Assembly (NCBI GenBank): GCA_021795095.1 | Contig: JAJYPU010000016.1 | Location: forward strand, 1-22,665 | Direction: 5' to 3' | Source: Actinomycetes bacterium | Lineage (GTDB): Bacteria > Actinomycetota > Acidimicrobiia > Acidimicrobiales > RAAP-2 | Length of the DNA stretch: 22,665 bases | Shown here: positions 1-9,581 of the stretch, piece after piece | Position numbering within the stretch: position 1 is the first letter of the stretch | Layout of the letters: each line of letters opens with the position of its first letter | The notes under the pieces: generated by a model | Told to the model about the DNA's origin: nothing | Seen by the model: only the letters and a program-made list of their open reading frames with translations | The model's database searches: none | Position numbers and translations under genes: made by a program

Positions 1-1
1 C

Positions 2-127
2 TGGACCGAGGGCTGGAACCAAGATCTGCAACCATTCATCTAGAAGAAGCCGGCCGACGAGATCATCGCGAAGGTTCAGCGAGGTCGATCGAAACTCGCT
101 TCCGTCAATTCACGGACGGACCACTAG
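2..127 (+). pseudogene. 3' end of a possible ABC transporter solute-binding protein, interrupted by TAG
   Basis: Frame 2 reads WTEGWNQDLQPFI, then TAG at 41-43, then KKPADEIIAKVQRGRS and on to a second TAG at 125-127. Both halves look coding. The join resembles the C-terminal helix of sugar-type solute-binding proteins, which often ends in something like G-K-K-S-A-D-E followed by a helix. Either the gene simply ends at 43 and the rest is a fossil, or a single base change created the TAG, or the stop is read through. The gene would converge on mftC, whose stop codon (124-126) lies inside this tail. Only about 40 codons are visible, so the family is a guess from motif resemblance. Confidence 0.3.
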
Positions 128-1239
128 AACGCATTGTGAACGGGGATACGCACGCGCGAGTGGTCCGGGGCCGACCGAGGTCGGATCGCCACCGGGTGCG
201 CCATGAGCGCCTGCTCGCCGAGGCCGAAGACGCACTCGGGGTCCGGGTCGTCGAGCTCGAGCCCGGTGAAGAACTTCGCCGCAAGGCAACCACCGCGACA
301 GGCGTCATAAGAGCCACAGGCTGAGCACGCGCCCGCACTCCCGGGTTCGCGCAACTCGCCGAACAGCTCGCTGTTGTGCCAGACCGTGGCGAAACCGTCG
401 TCGCGGATCGTGCCCGCACGGAAGCGTTCGTGGATCACGAAGGGGCACGCGTAGACGTCGCCGACGGGGTCGACGAGACAGACCACCCGCCCCGCCCCGC
501 AGAGGTTGAGCCCGTCGAGCGGGGCCCCGAGGGGCGAGAGGTGGAAGAACGAGTCACCCGTCAGCACGCGCGGGTGCGCGACCAGCCAGTGGTAGAGCGT
601 CTCGTTCTGGGCGCGCGTGGGGTGCAGGTCCGCCCACGAGTCGACCCCTCGCCCCGAGGGGCGCAACCGGGTGAGACGCAACTGAGCACCGTAATGGGCG
701 GCGATCGCGGCGAAGTCGTCGAGTTGGGAGACGTTCTCGCGCGTGATGACAACCGAGATCTTGAACTCACCGAAGTCCGCGTCGGCGAGGTGCTCCATCG
801 CGCGACGGGCCGCGGCGTAGCTGCCGGCCCCGCGCAAACGGTCGTTGGTGGCCGCGTCCGCGCCGTCGAGGGACACTTGGACGTCGAGGTAGTCCATCGC
901 CGCGAGGCGTCGCGCCGCGCTGGCGTCGATGCGCGTGCCGTTAGTCGAGAACTTGACGCCCACCCCCTGGGCGACCGCGTAGCCGATCAGCTCGAAGAAG
1001 TCCCGTCGGATCATGGGCTCGCCCCCACCGACGTTGATATAGAAGACCTGCATCGCGGCCACCTCGTCGATGAAGGCGCGAGCCTCGTCGGTCGTCAGTT
1101 CGCGTGGATCGCGCCGACCCGATGCCGAGAGACAGTGCGAGCACGACATGTTGCAGGCGTAGGTGAGCTCCCAGGTCAGGCAGATCGGCGCGTCGAGCCC
1201 CCGCTCGAACCGGCTACGTAGCGACGAGTCAGCACCCAC
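124..1239 (-). CDS. mftC: mycofactocin radical SAM maturase MftC
   Basis: MftC is the radical SAM/SPASM enzyme that oxidatively decarboxylates the C-terminal Tyr of MftA and then forms the Val-Tyr carbon-carbon crosslink. The 371-residue protein has the radical SAM cluster motif C29-x3-C33-x2-C36 (CNMSCSHC) after LTWELTYA. It then has the VGGGEP and KFSTNG motifs, and a Cys-rich SPASM region near the C-terminus (CGAGRVVC, YACPF, CSACGSYDACRGGC, PEC). I chose the GTG at 1239 because GGAG lies 7 bases upstream and the start overlaps the mftB stop by 11 bases. A longer reading frame continues upstream but is only mftB in another frame. It is the last gene of a minus-strand mftA-mftB-mftC unit. 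No mftD follows before the window edge. Confidence 0.93.
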   Translation of the reverse strand: MGADSSLRSRFERGLDAPICLTWELTYACNMSCSHCLSASGRRDPRELTTDEARAFIDEVAAMQVFYINVGGGEPMIRRDFFELIGYAVAQGVGVKFSTNGTRIDASAARRLAAMDYLDVQVSLDGADAATNDRLRGAGSYAAARRAMEHLADADFGEFKISVVITRENVSQLDDFAAIAAHYGAQLRLTRLRPSGRGVDSWADLHPTRAQNETLYHWLVAHPRVLTGDSFFHLSPLGAPLDGLNLCGAGRVVCLVDPVGDVYACPFVIHERFRAGTIRDDGFATVWHNSELFGELREPGSAGACSACGSYDACRGGCLAAKFFTGLELDDPDPECVFGLGEQALMAHPVAIRPRSAPDHSRVRIPVHNAF

Positions 1240-1507
1240 TGAGGATCTCCGAGTCGGCGAGGGACGCGAGCGCGTTCGCGAAGCGGTCGCGCTCGTCGGG
1301 CTCGACCATCGCACCGAGCGCGTCGTCCACAGTCTCATAGTCACCGAGTCGACGAAGCACGTCGGTGAGCAGTGGCGACTTCACGAACACGAGACGTCGG
1401 GTCCCGTGGTGGTACGCGAGTGCACCGAATGACTCCTCGCGAAGCGACACCTCGCTGCTGAGCGACCAGTGTCCACTGCGCGTGAAGGGCCGAGGATCGT
1501 CGGCCAC
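1229..1507 (-). CDS. mftB: mycofactocin peptide chaperone MftB
   Basis: MftB is a small RiPP-recognition-element protein that binds the MftA leader and delivers it to MftC. This 92-residue protein carries the family pattern: a Trp-Ser-Leu strand, VSLREESFGALAYHHGTRRL, then a short PqqD-like helical part (SPLLTDVLRRLG, VDDALGAMV, ALASLADSEIL). I chose the GTG at 1507, four bases after the mftA stop. The frame stays open upstream only because it runs through mftA. The Shine-Dalgarno is weak, so translation is probably coupled to mftA. The 3' end overlaps mftC by 11 bases. Length and position between mftA and mftC fit the family well. Confidence 0.88.
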   Translation of the reverse strand: MADDPRPFTRSGHWSLSSEVSLREESFGALAYHHGTRRLVFVKSPLLTDVLRRLGDYETVDDALGAMVEPDERDRFANALASLADSEILSGC

Positions 1508-1511
1508 GGGT

Positions 1512-1616
1512 TTAGTAGACGCCGCAGAGACCGTCGATGGACACCTCTTCGACGAGCAGGTCCTCGACCTGCTCGGTGTCCACGTCATGGAATTCGATCA
1601 CAGTCTCGGTCGGCAC
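1512..1616 (-). CDS. mftA: mycofactocin precursor peptide MftA
   Basis: This is the 34-residue precursor of the redox cofactor mycofactocin. It starts VPTETVIEF, has an acidic leader (EQVEDLLVEEVS) and ends IDGLCGVY. The usual core is IDGMCGVY; here Met is replaced by Leu. The terminal Val33-Tyr34 is the substrate of MftC, and Gly32 precedes the MftE cleavage site. The start is the GTG at 1616, preceded by a strong Shine-Dalgarno (AGGAGG, then AACC). The open frame extends much further upstream, but that part is antisense to mftF and has no support. It is the first gene of the mftABC unit, divergent from mftF across 72 bases. Confidence 0.92.
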   Translation of the reverse strand: MPTETVIEFHDVDTEQVEDLLVEEVSIDGLCGVY

Positions 1617-1688
1617 GGTTCCTCCTCGAACCTCCCCATTCTGTCGTCTCGGCGCCCGCCTCGCTAGTGGTTCTGCGAGACTCGCCAC
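1617..1688. promoter_or_regulatory. divergent mftA / mftF promoter region
   Basis: These 72 bases separate the mftA and mftF start codons. On the minus strand a CAGAAT hexamer (1643-1638) would give a leader of about 15 nt carrying the mftA Shine-Dalgarno AGGAGG. On the plus strand TGC-GAGACT (1674-1682) sits exactly 6 bases before the mftF GTG. It matches an extended -10 for a leaderless transcript, since mftF has no Shine-Dalgarno. No good -35 box and no obvious TetR-type (MftR) palindrome is visible. The -10 calls rest on two conserved positions each, so they are tentative. Confidence 0.4.
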
Positions 1689-3092
1689 GTGCCCGAGTTC
1701 CACCCGGCCCCGCCACCACGAACCGCCCCGCTGCCCCCCGGAACAGTGCTCGATTTCGCCGACGCCACGTTCCCCTCGAGGGCCCTTCTCGCGGGTGGTT
1801 CCCCCTGGCGTCTGGTGCGACTGGGAAAACGGGCCCGTGCGACCATCGACCGGTGGCGAGCCGGTGAGCACCTTGCCGCGACGGAGGGGGCCCTCGCTCG
1901 CACCCTCGTCGACTCGGGGCTCGTGCGACCGCGCTGGGCGCCCAACCAGGACCGCGACGCCATCGACGTCGTCGTGCCGGTTCACGATGACGTTGACGCC
2001 CTAGAGCGGCTCCTCGTCGAGCTCGACGGCTTCGCGGTGACGGTCGTCGACGACGGGTCCATCGCCGCCGCCGCCGTCGATCGGTGCGCCCGGAGCGCTG
2101 GCGCGCGTCTCGTGCGCCTCGAGCGCAACCTCGGACCGGCCGGCGCGCGAAACGCCGGGGCGCGTACGACGACACGCCCCTGGCTCTGGTTCATTGACGT
2201 CGACGTCGTGCTCGAGGACGCGCTCGCGCTCGGCGCTCGGCTCCTCTCGGCGGGAACTGACCCGCGAGTCGGCGCGGTCGCCCCGCGCGTGCGCGGGGTC
2301 GGTGCGAACTCGCGCGCCCGATACGAGCGCGACCACGGACCCCTCGACCTCGGCCCGCGCGGCGGTCTCGTCGCCCCCCTGACGGCGCGCAGCTACGTGC
2401 CGAGCGCGTGCTTGCTCGTGCGCCGCGACGCCTTCACCACGGGTTTTGACGAGACCCTGCGCGTGGGCGAGGACGTGGACCTCGTCTGGCGACTCGTCGA
2501 CGCGGGTTGGCTCGTCCGTTACGACGCGGACCTCGTCGCGGGGCATCTCGCGCGCGCGACGTGGCGCGCCTGGTGGCGTCAGCGCGTCGCCTACGGCACG
2601 TCCGCGGCGTCTCTCGGGGTCCGCCACCACGACCGGCTCGCCCCGGTCGTGCTCGACGAGACGATGACGCCGGTGGTCTTCGGAATCCTCGCACGGCGCC
2701 TCGGACTCGTCGCGACGGGCGTCGCGATCCTCGCACGACGGATCGACCGCCTGCTCCCGCGTGACCTCGAGCGACGTGGCAGGCTCATCGCTCGCCTGGT
2801 CGCGCGCGCAACCCTGGGCAGTGCCGGTTCCTTCGCGCGCGCCCTCGTGCGCTCCTACGGTCCGTTGCTCGCGGCCGCGATGCTCGTACCGAGGCTGCGA
2901 CGTCCAGTCGGTCTCGTGGTCGCTGTGGGCACCCTGTGGCGCGGGCGTGACCGCGGGGGGTGGCGTGCGTGCGACGTGCCCCTCGCGATGGCCGACGACC
3001 TCGCCTACGGCCTCGGCGTCTGGCTCGGCGCGTGGCGCTTGCGCGACGCGACGGCGCTGACGCCCACGCTCACCCCGACGCCTCGTCGCTAG
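1689..3092 (+). CDS. mftF: mycofactocin glycosyltransferase MftF
   Basis: MftF is the glycosyltransferase that adds glucose units to the mycofactocin aglycone. The 467-residue protein starts with the MftF-type N-terminal segment (SRALLAGGSPWRLVRLG, residues 30-46). A GT-A family 2 domain follows: IDVVVPVHDD from 92, VVDDGS at 119-124, NLGPAGARNAG at 147-157, and the metal-binding D-x-D in WFIDVDV (D170, D172). Next come the GEDVDLVWRL acceptor motif and a hydrophobic, Arg-rich C-terminal half with likely membrane-associated helices, ending in a low-complexity TPTLTPTPRR tail. The start is GTG at 1689, with no Shine-Dalgarno. It runs divergently from mftABC, whereas in mycobacteria mftF follows the same operon. 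Its TAG stop overlaps the stop of the convergent dehydrogenase. Confidence 0.9.
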   Translation: MPEFHPAPPPRTAPLPPGTVLDFADATFPSRALLAGGSPWRLVRLGKRARATIDRWRAGEHLAATEGALARTLVDSGLVRPRWAPNQDRDAIDVVVPVHDDVDALERLLVELDGFAVTVVDDGSIAAAAVDRCARSAGARLVRLERNLGPAGARNAGARTTTRPWLWFIDVDVVLEDALALGARLLSAGTDPRVGAVAPRVRGVGANSRARYERDHGPLDLGPRGGLVAPLTARSYVPSACLLVRRDAFTTGFDETLRVGEDVDLVWRLVDAGWLVRYDADLVAGHLARATWRAWWRQRVAYGTSAASLGVRHHDRLAPVVLDETMTPVVFGILARRLGLVATGVAILARRIDRLLPRDLERRGRLIARLVARATLGSAGSFARALVRSYGPLLAAAMLVPRLRRPVGLVVAVGTLWRGRDRGGWRACDVPLAMADDLAYGLGVWLGAWRLRDATALTPTLTPTPRR

Positions 3093-4240
3093 AAGCGCAC
3101 TACTCCGCGCACGTTACGCCCGGCGGCGAGGTCGTCGTAGCCGAGCTGGACCTCGTCGAGGGTGTACTCACGCGTGATCAGCTCGTCGATCTTCAGTTGT
3201 CCGTCGTGGTGCAGACGCAGCAGCCGCAGGATCTGGTAGCGGGGGTTGACCGAGCCGAAGACCGTTCCGCGAAGCTCCTGGTTGTACATGGAGAACATGA
3301 ACAGGTTGAGGTCAATCGACTGCTGGTTGTAGGGCGCGATCGAGGTCGCGACGATGATGCCGCCCTTGGCGGTGATCGAACGGGCCTGCTCGACGAGCTC
3401 GCTACTCAGCACGCCGGTCGTGATGATCACGCTGTCACAGTTCCGTCCCATCGTGAGGTCGGGCAAGATCGTGAAGGCGGCGTCGAGTGTCGTCGCGCAC
3501 CCGTGGGTCGCCCCGAGCGCGAGCGCGCGCTCGACTTTGCTCGGGTCGGTGTCGATGGCGAGAACGGCGCGCGCACCGGCGTGCAGCGCCCCCTGGATCG
3601 CGCCGGAGCCGACGCCGCCACAGCCGATCACGGCGACGACGTCGCCGGGCTTGACCTCGGCCCGGTTCGTCGCCGAGCCGAAGCCCGTCGATATCCCACA
3701 CGAGATCAGCGCGGCCGCGCGCAGGTCGTACCAGGGCTCGATCTTGACCAAGGACGCCTCGTGGGCGACGACGTACTCGCTGAACGAGCCCAACTGGGTC
3801 ATGCGGTTGAGGTCGACGTCGCCGAGGTGGTGGCGCCACGTGCCGTCACTGATCATCGGGCCGGCGAGGGTCGTCGCGCCGAGGTCACAGAGGTACTGGC
3901 GTCCCGAGGCGCACGCCTCACACGTGCCACAGGACGGGACGAAGGACACCGCAACATGGTCACCGGGCTTCAGTGTCGAGACCCCCTCGCCCACGGACTC
4001 GACAACGCCGGACCCCTCGTGGCCGCCGATGATCGGGAACATCGAAGGTCGCCCGGAGATGAGTTCGAGCACGGCAGGGTCCTGGGCGATGTCGCCGGTG
4101 CGCAGGTGCTCATCGGAGTGGCACATGCCCGCGAAGGCCATCTTCACCTTCACCTCGTGGGCGTGAGGTTCGTCGATCGTGATCGTCTCGGTGCGCCACG
4201 GTCCATTGAGTTCACTGACGACGGCGGCCCTGACCTGCAT
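3089..4240 (-). CDS. NDMA-dependent (mycofactocin-associated) zinc alcohol dehydrogenase
   Basis: This is a medium-chain zinc alcohol dehydrogenase of the NDMA-dependent group (TIGR03989-like), in which NAD stays bound and mycofactocin is thought to reoxidise it. Of 383 residues, the catalytic zinc ligands are visible in AGMCHSDEH (C40) and GGHEGSG (H74). The structural zinc lobe is C104-x2-C107-x2-C110-x7-C118. A Rossmann motif reads VIGCGGVGSG, and the C-terminus is TLDEVQLGYDDLAAGRNVRGVVRF. The start is ATG at 4240 (MQVRAAVV), with GGGGGG three bases upstream. A longer frame exists but lacks a good start. Its stop and that of mftF share the bases CTAG (3089-3092). Position in the mycofactocin locus supports the assignment; the alcohol substrate cannot be read from sequence. 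Confidence 0.9.
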   Translation of the reverse strand: MQVRAAVVSELNGPWRTETITIDEPHAHEVKVKMAFAGMCHSDEHLRTGDIAQDPAVLELISGRPSMFPIIGGHEGSGVVESVGEGVSTLKPGDHVAVSFVPSCGTCEACASGRQYLCDLGATTLAGPMISDGTWRHHLGDVDLNRMTQLGSFSEYVVAHEASLVKIEPWYDLRAAALISCGISTGFGSATNRAEVKPGDVVAVIGCGGVGSGAIQGALHAGARAVLAIDTDPSKVERALALGATHGCATTLDAAFTILPDLTMGRNCDSVIITTGVLSSELVEQARSITAKGGIIVATSIAPYNQQSIDLNLFMFSMYNQELRGTVFGSVNPRYQILRLLRLHHDGQLKIDELITREYTLDEVQLGYDDLAAGRNVRGVVRF

Positions 4241-4256
4241 AATCCCCCCGGATTCC

Positions 4257-4286
4257 GGTGCCGAAGCGGCACCTGGGGTCATGATA
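4257..4286 (-). promoter_or_regulatory. candidate promoter and 5' leader hairpin of the alcohol dehydrogenase
   Basis: A good -10 hexamer TATCAT lies at 4286-4281 on the minus strand. It predicts a transcript start near 4274 and a leader of about 34 nt. At the 5' end of that leader is a perfect 7-bp inverted repeat, GGTGCCG / CGGCACC, at 4257-4273 with a 3-nt loop. The hairpin could stabilise the mRNA or regulate it. Alternatively it is the argS terminator, about 60 bases after the argS stop, although no run of T follows. No convincing -35 box was found. Confidence 0.4.
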
Positions 4287-4333
4287 GCGATGCCCGCGCA
4301 GCCGAACATCGACGTTCCGTCGTGGCGCGGGCC

Positions 4334-6049
4334 CTACATTCGCTCGGGGGCGGCGATGCCGAGTGCCTCAAGCCCGAGGGCGAGGGTGCGCGCCGCGAGG
4401 TCGCACAACGCCAGTCGTTCCACGCGCACGGCGCCCTCGGCGTTGAGCACCGGACAGGCCTCGTAGAAGGTCGTGAGCCGCTGGGCGAGGTCAAAGAGGT
4501 ACGTGCAGAGCCGGTGGGGTGCGGCGCCCTCGAGCACAGAGGCGACGGCGTCAGGCCAACCGAGCAGCGCGAGCGCGAGGGATCGCGAGGGGGTGTTCTC
4601 GAGTGCGAAGGTCACCCCGCGAAGATCGACCTCCCCGGCCCGGCGCAGGATCGAGCGCAGCCGCGCGTGGGCGTACTGCAGGTACGGTCCGGTGTCACCC
4701 TCGAAGGCGAGCATCCGATTGAGGTCGAACACGTAGTCGCGCTGTCGCTCGGTCGAGAGGTCGGCGTACTTGATCGCCGCGCGCGCGATCTGGGTGGCGA
4801 GCTCGCGACGCGCCGCGTCGTCGAGGTCGGTGCCGCGCGCGACCAGCGCCTCGTAGGCCCGCTCAATCGCCTCGTCGAGCAGCTCGACCAGCTTGACCGT
4901 CTCGCCGCTGCGCGTTTTGTACATCTTGCGGTCGCTCCCGAGCACGCTGCCGAAGGCCACGTGCTCGCAGCGAACCGTGTCGGGCAGCCAGCCGGCGCGA
5001 CGGGCCACGGCGAAGACCATGGCGAGGTGCTGAGCCTGGGGGGCACCCACCACGTAGAGCAGCTCGTCAGCGTGGAGGTGCGCGACCCGGTCGCGCACCG
5101 CCGCGAGGTCGGTCGCGGCGTAGCCGAACCCCTCATCGCGTTTCTGGACGATGAGGGGCAGCGGCTCGCCGTCTCGATTGGTGAACCCCGGCGGGAAGAC
5201 GCACCGCGCGCCGTCGCTGTCCTCGAGCAGCCCGAGCGCGTCGAGGTCCGCCACGACACCCTCGAGCACGTCGTTGTAGTACGACTCACCGACCACGTCC
5301 TGTGGCGTCAGGGTCACGTCGAGCTTGGCGTAGACCTGGCTGAAGTACGCGACGGACTGGTCCACGAGGATGCGCCAGAGCCGGCGGGTCTCCGGGTCAC
5401 CACTCTGGAGCAGGACGACCCGGGCGCGGCTACGGCGCTGGAACGCCTCGCTCGCGTCGAAGGCTGACCGGGCGCCCTGGTAGAAGGTGTTGAGGTCCCC
5501 GATCGACAACTCGGCGATCGCCCGGTCCTCGCCCAGGTCGAGCAGGTACTCGATGAGCATCCCGAAGGGGGTGCCCCAGTCACCGACGTGGTTGCGCGCG
5601 ATCACGTGGTTGCCGACGAGTCGTTCGGTGCGCGCCAGCGCGTCGCCGATCACGGTGGATCGGAGGTGACCGACGTGCATCTCCTTGGCGACGTTGGGGG
5701 CCGAGTAGTCGATGACGACGGTCTGGGGTGGCGCGACGAGGGCGAGCCCGAGCCGCTCGTCGGCGAGCAGCGCGCTCAACTGCGAGGCGAGAAAGGTCGG
5801 ATCGAGCGTGATGTTCAAGAATCCCGGCCCCGCCACCTCGATCGTCGCGACACCGTCGAGGTCACCGCTCGCGGCGATCTCGGCCGCGACGTCACGCGGG
5901 GGGCGACCGAGGGACTTTGCGACCGACATAACGCCGTTCGCCTGGAAGTCGGCGCGCTCGGAGGTCCGAAGCACCGGGTCGCTCCCCGGCACCTGGCGAT
6001 CGAAGGATTTCGCGAGCCGCTCGACCAAGATCTCGTAGGTTGAGCCCAT
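4334..6049 (-). CDS. argS: arginyl-tRNA synthetase
   Basis: This class I synthetase charges tRNA-Arg with arginine. The 571-residue protein has the N-terminal Add-1-like domain, then [21 protein letters not shown] with the HIGH motif as HVGH (125-128). VYAKLDV, the [16 protein letters not shown] segment in the place of the KMSKS loop (degenerate in many ArgRS), and a C-terminal DALR anticodon-binding domain ([15 protein letters not shown] onward) follow. The ending is close to the usual ...[13 protein letters not shown]. Start ATG at 6049. Upstream GAGACT sits 6 bases before the ATG with TGG in front, so the mRNA may be leaderless; GGGAG 9 bases upstream is an alternative Shine-Dalgarno. It is divergent from acnA across 69 bases. 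Length is normal and nothing looks broken. Confidence 0.96.
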   Translation of the reverse strand: MGSTYEILVERLAKSFDRQVPGSDPVLRTSERADFQANGVMSVAKSLGRPPRDVAAEIAASGDLDGVATIEVAGPGFLNITLDPTFLASQLSALLADERLGLALVAPPQTVVIDYSAPNVAKEMHVGHLRSTVIGDALARTERLVGNHVIARNHVGDWGTPFGMLIEYLLDLGEDRAIAELSIGDLNTFYQGARSAFDASEAFQRRSRARVVLLQSGDPETRRLWRILVDQSVAYFSQVYAKLDVTLTPQDVVGESYYNDVLEGVVADLDALGLLEDSDGARCVFPPGFTNRDGEPLPLIVQKRDEGFGYAATDLAAVRDRVAHLHADELLYVVGAPQAQHLAMVFAVARRAGWLPDTVRCEHVAFGSVLGSDRKMYKTRSGETVKLVELLDEAIERAYEALVARGTDLDDAARRELATQIARAAIKYADLSTERQRDYVFDLNRMLAFEGDTGPYLQYAHARLRSILRRAGEVDLRGVTFALENTPSRSLALALLGWPDAVASVLEGAAPHRLCTYLFDLAQRLTTFYEACPVLNAEGAVRVERLALCDLAARTLALGLEALGIAAPERM

Positions 6050-6118
6050 CGGGCCAGTCTCCCACGCGCCGCCCCACCACCGAAGACGGGACCTCGCCAG
6101 AGGGGGCAGAATAGGGGG
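6050..6118. promoter_or_regulatory. divergent argS / acnA promoter region
   Basis: This is a 69-base gap between two divergent start codons. On the minus strand TGG-GAGACT (6064-6056) lies 6 bases before the argS ATG. On the plus strand CAGAAT (6107-6112) lies 6 bases before the acnA ATG. Both fit -10 elements of leaderless messages, though neither is a full TAnnnT. Plus-strand GGGGG directly before the ATG is too close to serve as a ribosome site, while AGGGGG at 6101-6106 could do so at 12-base spacing. Confidence 0.35.
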
Positions 6119-8797
<2,679 letters not shown>

Positions 8798-8800
8798 CCA

Positions 8801-8860
8801 ATCGGTGACGATACACCTGCACCGGCGTACCCGTACGCCGGTGCAGGTGTATCGTCCGAT
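8801..8860. terminator. 24-bp perfect palindrome between acnA and a small gene
   Basis: Arms 8807-8830 and 8833-8856 are perfect inverted copies of 24 bases with only CC between them. ATCG at 8801-8804 can also pair with 8857-8860 across a 2-nt bulge. It starts 9 bases after the acnA stop, so in RNA it would form a very stable hairpin and could terminate acnA. There is no T-run after it. The right arm also contains the likely -10 (TATCGT) of the next gene, so the element may be an operator or a terminator/promoter composite. Confidence 0.65.
8850..8855 (+). promoter_or_regulatory. candidate leaderless -10 (TATCGT) for the small gene at 8862
   Basis: TATCGT matches TAnnnT and is followed by exactly 6 bases and then ATG at 8862, so transcription would start at or next to the start codon. 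There is no Shine-Dalgarno, because the bases before the ATG belong to the palindrome arm. The mirror copy in the left arm would give the same hexamer on the minus strand. Confidence 0.45.
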
Positions 8861-8861
8861 C

Positions 8862-9119
8862 ATGGGCGAGCGTTCCCACGAGCAGTTCGACGACGCGGCC
8901 ATCGGGGCCTTCGTATCCCAACCGGCGCAGCACGCCGACGAGGACGAGGTCATAGCGCCCAACGAACCGCCGGTAGCGGTGCACACGACATGGCGAGCGC
9001 GTCTCACCCGCTTCTTTTTCGAGAAGAAGGCGAGCCAGTACTCCTCGATCTCCCCGCGCACGCCCGACGGGCGGCGCACCAAGCCCTTCTTCTTCAACGG
9101 CAACGGCCGTGGGCGCTAA
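8862..9119 (+). CDS. small conserved-looking hypothetical protein
   Basis: This 85-residue protein has no family I recognise. It has an acidic N-terminal half (SHEQFDDAAIGAF, DEDEV) and a basic, aromatic second half (ARLTRFFFEKKASQYSS, then RRTKPFFFNGNGRGR). It has no signal peptide and no clear membrane span. Codon third positions are strongly G/C, like its neighbours, which supports real coding. The start is ATG at 8862, directly after the palindrome and 6 bases after a TATCGT -10. Its stop overlaps the start of the next small gene by 11 bases, suggesting a two-gene unit. Confidence 0.6.
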   Translation: MGERSHEQFDDAAIGAFVSQPAQHADEDEVIAPNEPPVAVHTTWRARLTRFFFEKKASQYSSISPRTPDGRRTKPFFFNGNGRGR

Positions 9120-9393
9120 CGCGCTTCTCCCTCGCCCCCACTACGATGACGCCCGCGAGGCGGGACTCGTGCTTCGGGCGCGGAACCGGTTGCGCGACCG
9201 TTCCTGGAAGATCGTGGTGCTCGGCGTCCTCGTCGGCCCATTCGCCGCGCTCACCCAGGCGGGACCGGACGCCGCTGGCGTGACCGACCTCCACCGAGCG
9301 CTCACGTCGATGATCGTCGTCGCGGCGCTGGTGCTCGTCGGTGAGGTTGCTTCGATCCTCTACTACCTGCACGACCTTCGACGCGCGCCCTGA
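9109..9393 (+). CDS. small two-span membrane protein, unknown function
   Basis: This 94-residue protein has a basic N-terminal part (ARNRLRDRSWK) and two hydrophobic segments. The first is at about residues 33-49 (WKIVVLGVLVGPFAAL) and the second at about 67-87 (LTSMIVVAALVLVGEVASILYYL). The loop between carries TDLHRAL. The start used is GTG at 9109, overlapping the upstream gene. No Shine-Dalgarno is evident, so coupling to the upstream gene is likely; an internal GTG near residue 21 is possible. No function can be assigned. The unit faces the minus-strand PsiE-family gene across about 190 bases that hold nothing clear except one short hairpin. Confidence 0.55.
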   Translation: MGANALLPRPHYDDAREAGLVLRARNRLRDRSWKIVVLGVLVGPFAALTQAGPDAAGVTDLHRALTSMIVVAALVLVGEVASILYYLHDLRRAP

Positions 9394-9402
9394 ACGCCAG
9401 GG

Positions 9403-9417
9403 CGAGACCGCGTCTCG
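9403..9417. terminator. weak hairpin after the small-gene pair
   Basis: A 6-bp inverted repeat, CGAGAC / GTCTCG, with a 3-nt loop lies 10 bases after the stop of the two-span membrane protein gene. There is no T-run. It is a plausible but weak terminator. The rest of 9394-9581 shows no tRNA, no convincing ORF and no repeat. Confidence 0.25.
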
Positions 9418-9581
9418 ATACGGAATCGGTGGGCACGAGCGTGGGTTCCTTGGTTTCGCGCGTTTATCGCCAACCGGCGAGTGCTCGTCATCCCGCTCAA
9501 GTTCGTCATGGTCGAGGACCCCACGACGTGCGATAACGTGCGACATCCCTTGGGCGTCACGAGCGTGGTTGTCACCCCGAA

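Noticed and set aside
376..1221. Open frame on the plus strand antisense to mftC
   Set aside because: mftC has all radical SAM and SPASM motifs; this frame has none and is biased to Arg, Val and Glu.
1512..1985. Longer version of the mftA frame (157 codons)
   Set aside because: The extra part is antisense to mftF. The GTG at 1616 has an excellent Shine-Dalgarno and gives the normal MftA length.
2960..5467. Long open frame (835 codons) on the plus strand across the alcohol dehydrogenase and argS
   Set aside because: It is antisense to two well-supported genes and overlaps the end of mftF. Composition is typical of a GC-driven shadow frame.
9394..9581. Possible tRNA or small ORF in the gap before the PsiE-family gene
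   Set aside because: No cloverleaf with a proper T-loop and acceptor stem could be drawn. The minus-strand frame there lacks a start context and coding-like third positions.
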